DNA of 15,440 nt from CAZUDI01 sp964618975 (GTDB lineage Bacteria > Desulfobacterota > Desulfomonilia > UBA1062), in assembly GCA_964618975.1 (NCBI GenBank), contig CAZUDI010000074.1:1-15440 (forward strand). Direction: 5' to 3'. Below, piece by piece: positions 13,154 to 15,440 of this stretch. The notes under the pieces are model-generated. The model searched no databases, was not told the origin of the DNA, and worked only from the letters and a program-made list of their open reading frames with translations. The stretch's first letter is position 1. Every line of letters begins with the position of its first letter. Position numbers and translations under genes: made by a program.

Positions 13154-14509
13154 ATGAAGGGGCTGTATCTCTTGGGGGGTGTCTTTTCCGTGATCGCCAG
13201 CGGGTGTATCATTGCGGGTACCCCGGTTGCTGACCCGGTCTTCGTCTATCCGGGAGAGACGAAAAGCTTCCGGGTCGCAACCTTTCCTGCCACCAGCGAG
13301 TTGGTGTGGGTCCTCGATGGGACGGAGGTTCAGTCCGGGGGGGACACCTATGTGTATACGGCGCCGCAAGACCCTCTGAAGCGCCATACCCTGATGGTCC
13401 GGGAGCCCTCGGCGCTGGTCATGGCCGCCCATGCGTGGGAGATCTCGAACGATGCGGATACGGCCCCCAGTTCCGCCAACAATCCGCATGTTCCCTCAGC
13501 CCCCGGCCCCTGGTTCGAAGGGTGGTATACGCGGGTTTCAGACGTGGGGGGCAGCCGCTCCCTGGCCGTGATCGGGGCCTCCTGCCTGCCGCAGGACCAG
13601 AGTTACACGCCCGGCGAGTATCTGCCTGGCTACATCAATGTGCTCATCAGTGAAGGCGACGGCGCCCCCACGCGGTCGTTCACCGTCTACCCCGAGCGCA
13701 CCCTGTCTACGGTGGACGGAGAACCGGTCACGGATAACCCCGGGTTGGGATCTCCCGCCCGCTTCGAATGGACGGCCGAAGGTTACGGCACCATCACCCA
13801 GGACCGCGTGGATATCGCGATCCCGGGTGTCCTCGAAATCCACATCCGGACAGAGAACCGGCTGCCCTTCAACACCAGCCTGCCGGACATCGGGCCTTAC
13901 GGTGAGCTGGATCTCCTCCCGCTGCCGCTTTCCTGGTGGATCCACAGTCTGGGCTCCGATGCCGCCTACCGCTACACCATCGCGGATGAGGGCGGGACAG
14001 GGGTCAGTGGTACCGGCTATGCCCATCTGGAAAAGAACTGGGGGGCCGGCTTTCCCATTGGCTGGGTCTGGGCGCAGGGGATCGCTGCCGACAACCAGGC
14101 CCGGTTCGTGGTGAGTACGGCCGAGGTCGATTTCAGTCTGTTTGTGCTGAATGCCTGGATTGCGGCCTACCGCTCCCCCACGATCAGCTGGGATTTCCGC
14201 TTCAGCATGCCGGGGGTGGGCTTCTACACCGAGAGGGATGCGTGTGCCGGGACGTTTGTGTTCGAGATTACGGATGCAACACGGGTGCTGAGCTTCGCTG
14301 CCGTGGCCCCGCCCGATACCTTCGGTGAGGTCTCCACGCCGTCGGAAGACGGCTTTGCGCCGCAGAGCGGGGGCGAGTCCTTCTCGGCCACGATGGCCGT
14401 TGAGGCCTATGTCAACGGGACGCTGGCCGACCAACGGACCTTTTATAACGCGGCGCTGGAGTTCGGCACCGGCTACATGTGCCAGGAGCAGTTCCGGGGC
14501 TGTCCGTGA
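13154..14509 (+). CDS. Predicted outer-membrane lipoprotein with Ig-like part and tocopherol-cyclase-like domain
   Basis: This 451-residue protein has a signal peptide ending ASGC, so Cys18 would be lipidated; Ile at +2 suggests the outer membrane. Residues about 25-105 resemble an Ig/PKD-like beta domain (VWVLDGTEV, then YVYTAP and a final AWEI). From about 117 on it has marks of the tocopherol cyclase-like family: WFEGWY at 120-125 and EKNWGAGFPIGWVW at 293-306. That family forms a two-part lipocalin-like barrel for hydrophobic ligands, and plant VTE1 closes the chromanol ring of vitamin E. No prenylquinone genes are nearby, so catalysis is unproven and lipid or isoprenoid binding is equally likely. 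ATG 13154 is chosen because GGGGAGG precedes it and the signal peptide starts there; the frame is open to 13091. It stands alone, with spacers on both sides. Confidence 0.8.
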   Translation: MKGLYLLGGVFSVIASGCIIAGTPVADPVFVYPGETKSFRVATFPATSELVWVLDGTEVQSGGDTYVYTAPQDPLKRHTLMVREPSALVMAAHAWEISNDADTAPSSANNPHVPSAPGPWFEGWYTRVSDVGGSRSLAVIGASCLPQDQSYTPGEYLPGYINVLISEGDGAPTRSFTVYPERTLSTVDGEPVTDNPGLGSPARFEWTAEGYGTITQDRVDIAIPGVLEIHIRTENRLPFNTSLPDIGPYGELDLLPLPLSWWIHSLGSDAAYRYTIADEGGTGVSGTGYAHLEKNWGAGFPIGWVWAQGIAADNQARFVVSTAEVDFSLFVLNAWIAAYRSPTISWDFRFSMPGVGFYTERDACAGTFVFEITDATRVLSFAAVAPPDTFGEVSTPSEDGFAPQSGGESFSATMAVEAYVNGTLADQRTFYNAALEFGTGYMCQEQFRGCP

Positions 14510-14521
14510 GGTTGTGATACC

Positions 14522-14540
14522 GCAGGCGCACCCCGCCTGC
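14522..14540 (+). terminator. Hairpin 12 bases after the lipoprotein stop codon
   Basis: GCAGGCG (14522-14528) and CGCCTGC (14534-14540) pair perfectly around a CACCC loop. The stem is compact and GC-rich at the right distance from the stop. No T-run follows, so termination would have to work without one or with Rho. Confidence 0.45.
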
Positions 14541-14742
14541 TCCGCCAGGGCATCTCCGCATGGCTTCCCCCCTCTCCGGGGCCCTTGGACCTTTCCCCGT
14601 GAGCCTCTTGAATCGCTATGGACCCCATTTTTCGCCGCTTGCGGGGTCGAGGAGGAGCCCGAGCTTGCCCTGGGGTTCATGCCCATGGTCAGTACGGGGG
14701 AAAGCCCCTCCGGGGCCGGCATGGATGGAATCGCCCCGGAAC

Positions 14743-14763
14743 GCAATCCCCGCCACGGATTGC
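14743..14763. repeat. Inverted repeat, 7-base perfect arms
   Basis: GCAATCC and GGATTGC flank a seven-base loop. It may be a weak terminator or RNA hairpin, but only two T residues follow it. Confidence 0.3.
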
Positions 14764-14832
14764 TTCATCCAGGTTTCGGGGCATTTTCCCGGGGATGCAT
14801 AAGCGCGATTGAAGGGTCAGGGCCCGGAGTCT

Positions 14833-14850
14833 ATCTTGTATGATCAAGAT
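14833..14850. promoter_or_regulatory. Inverted repeat upstream of the sensor gene
   Basis: ATCTTG (14833-14838) and CAAGAT (14845-14850) are perfect arms with a six-base spacer, about 85 bases before the next start. The TTG-to-CAA distance is two bases too short for an FNR/CRP box. It remains an unassigned operator candidate. Confidence 0.3.
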
Positions 14851-14932
14851 GTTTCGTGGAGTTGACGATCATATGCGCAGGGTATGCATCTTCTTCCCGT
14901 TCTGAACGGCGGGGGGCATCAGGAGACACAGC

Positions 14933-15440
14933 ATGTTGAAGAACAGGAAGTTGTGGTTCAAGATCGGCGGCGGTTTCGCCTTTGTCATCTTTTCCCAGAT
15001 CTTCGTGGGGGCCTTCGGCCTGTCCATCGTGGGGAGCTTTGTGGGCCGGCAGCAGGCCATTGACAACCTTCACCAGTTTTCGAACTGCATATATCAGGCC
15101 CGGCAGATCGAACAGAGGATCGTCCATTCCCGGGATCAGCAGGGAGACGAAGGCCTGCTGGATCTCAAGCGGCGGGTCGCCGAGCTCGGCCGCGAGACCC
15201 GCTTCCGCTTGCGGGCCGCTCAGGCCCAGGCGCAGCTGGACGAGATCATGCGGAGTTTCGATGCCTATGCCGGGGCATTGGCCCGCTATGAGGCAAAGCG
15301 TGCCGCAAGCGCCACGGACCCCCGGGAGATGCAATCGATGCAGCAGGGGCTCGAGGACACCGCCGCCAAGATCATGGCTAGGAATACCGGTCTGATCGAG
15401 CACCAGAAACAGCGCATGTACAGCGAGATCAGGAACACGG
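14933..15440 (+). CDS. N-terminal part of a membrane-anchored helical sensor, probably a methyl-accepting chemotaxis protein (partial)
   Basis: ATG 14933, with AGGAGA six bases upstream, opens a frame that runs off the right edge (169 complete codons). The protein starts with a short basic stretch (MLKNRKLWFK), then one hydrophobic helix at about 10-38. A long, very helical and charged periplasmic region rich in Gln, Arg, Glu and Ala follows. This layout is typical of a four-helix-bundle or HBM ligand-binding domain of a chemoreceptor. The second membrane helix, HAMP and signalling domains would lie beyond the window. A sensor histidine kinase or diguanylate cyclase with the same kind of sensor cannot be excluded. 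Confidence 0.75.
   Translation, partial: MLKNRKLWFKIGGGFAFVIFSQIFVGAFGLSIVGSFVGRQQAIDNLHQFSNCIYQARQIEQRIVHSRDQQGDEGLLDLKRRVAELGRETRFRLRAAQAQAQLDEIMRSFDAYAGALARYEAKRAASATDPREMQSMQQGLEDTAAKIMARNTGLIEHQKQRMYSEIRNT

Larger units (their letters stand above)
14541..14932. other. Spacer of about 390 bases with no supported gene
   Basis: Frames here are open only because of high GC content. They lack ribosome-binding sites and recognisable protein. The stretch contains several short inverted repeats: GACCCC (14621-14626) with GGGGTC (14643-14648), GCAATCC (14743-14749) with GGATTGC (14757-14763), and one near 14840. I see no T-tract terminator and no clear sigma-28 promoter for the receptor gene that follows. 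Confidence 0.45.

Noticed and set aside
12737..13489. Minus-strand frame of 250 codons across the spacer and lipoprotein start
   Set aside because: It overlaps the signal peptide and Ig-like part of a well-supported gene, and its translation shows no family features.
1..15440. CRISPR arrays, insertion sequences, tRNA or rRNA genes
   Set aside because: No regularly spaced repeats, transposase or integrase motifs, or tRNA/rRNA signatures were seen on either strand.

Overview
The window is GC-rich DNA of a Gram-negative bacterium: it has lipoproteins with sorting signals, a three-part RND pump and a ZIP-type inner-membrane transporter. The left third carries two ferredoxin-domain MinD-type ATPases and an Mrp ATPase fused to a NifX/ORP-like domain. 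This set is typical of strict anaerobes and is best known from the orange protein (ORP) complex of Desulfovibrio. An anaerobic Desulfobacterota- or Desulfuromonadia-like host is therefore my inference; nothing in the window fixes the taxon.

Region 1 (1-3274, + strand) is a putative metal-cofactor locus. It holds the glycine-rich tail of a gene that starts outside the window, a possible 24-codon micro-ORF, two ferredoxin-ATPases (145-1023 and 1020-1895), and the Mrp-NifX/ORP fusion (2018-3274). The first four reading frames are chained by ATGA/GTGA overlaps. The fusion gene has a well-formed internal ribosome-binding site in front of its C-terminal domain, so it could yield two proteins.

Region 2 (3275-5870, + strand) starts after a strong hairpin. 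It encodes two different COG1237-type metallo-beta-lactamase-fold proteins on either side of a ZupT-like ZIP metal transporter. Together regions 1 and 2 look like a metal uptake and metal-cluster assembly island.

Region 3 (5919-12509, - strand) is a complete efflux operon: promoter, TetR regulator, periplasmic adaptor lipoprotein, AcrB/MexB-type HAE1 pump and OprM/NodT-type outer-membrane lipoprotein. The genes are transcribed in that order. A palindrome just downstream of the tetR promoter is a candidate autoregulatory operator.

Region 4 (12512-15440) is sparser. A 640-base spacer includes an AT-rich island with two copies of a 23-base motif and a candidate promoter. It leads into a predicted lipoprotein with an Ig-like N-terminal part and a tocopherol-cyclase-like domain (13154-14509). 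A hairpin-containing spacer of about 420 bases follows. The window then ends inside a gene for a membrane-anchored helical sensor, probably a chemoreceptor (14933 to the right edge).
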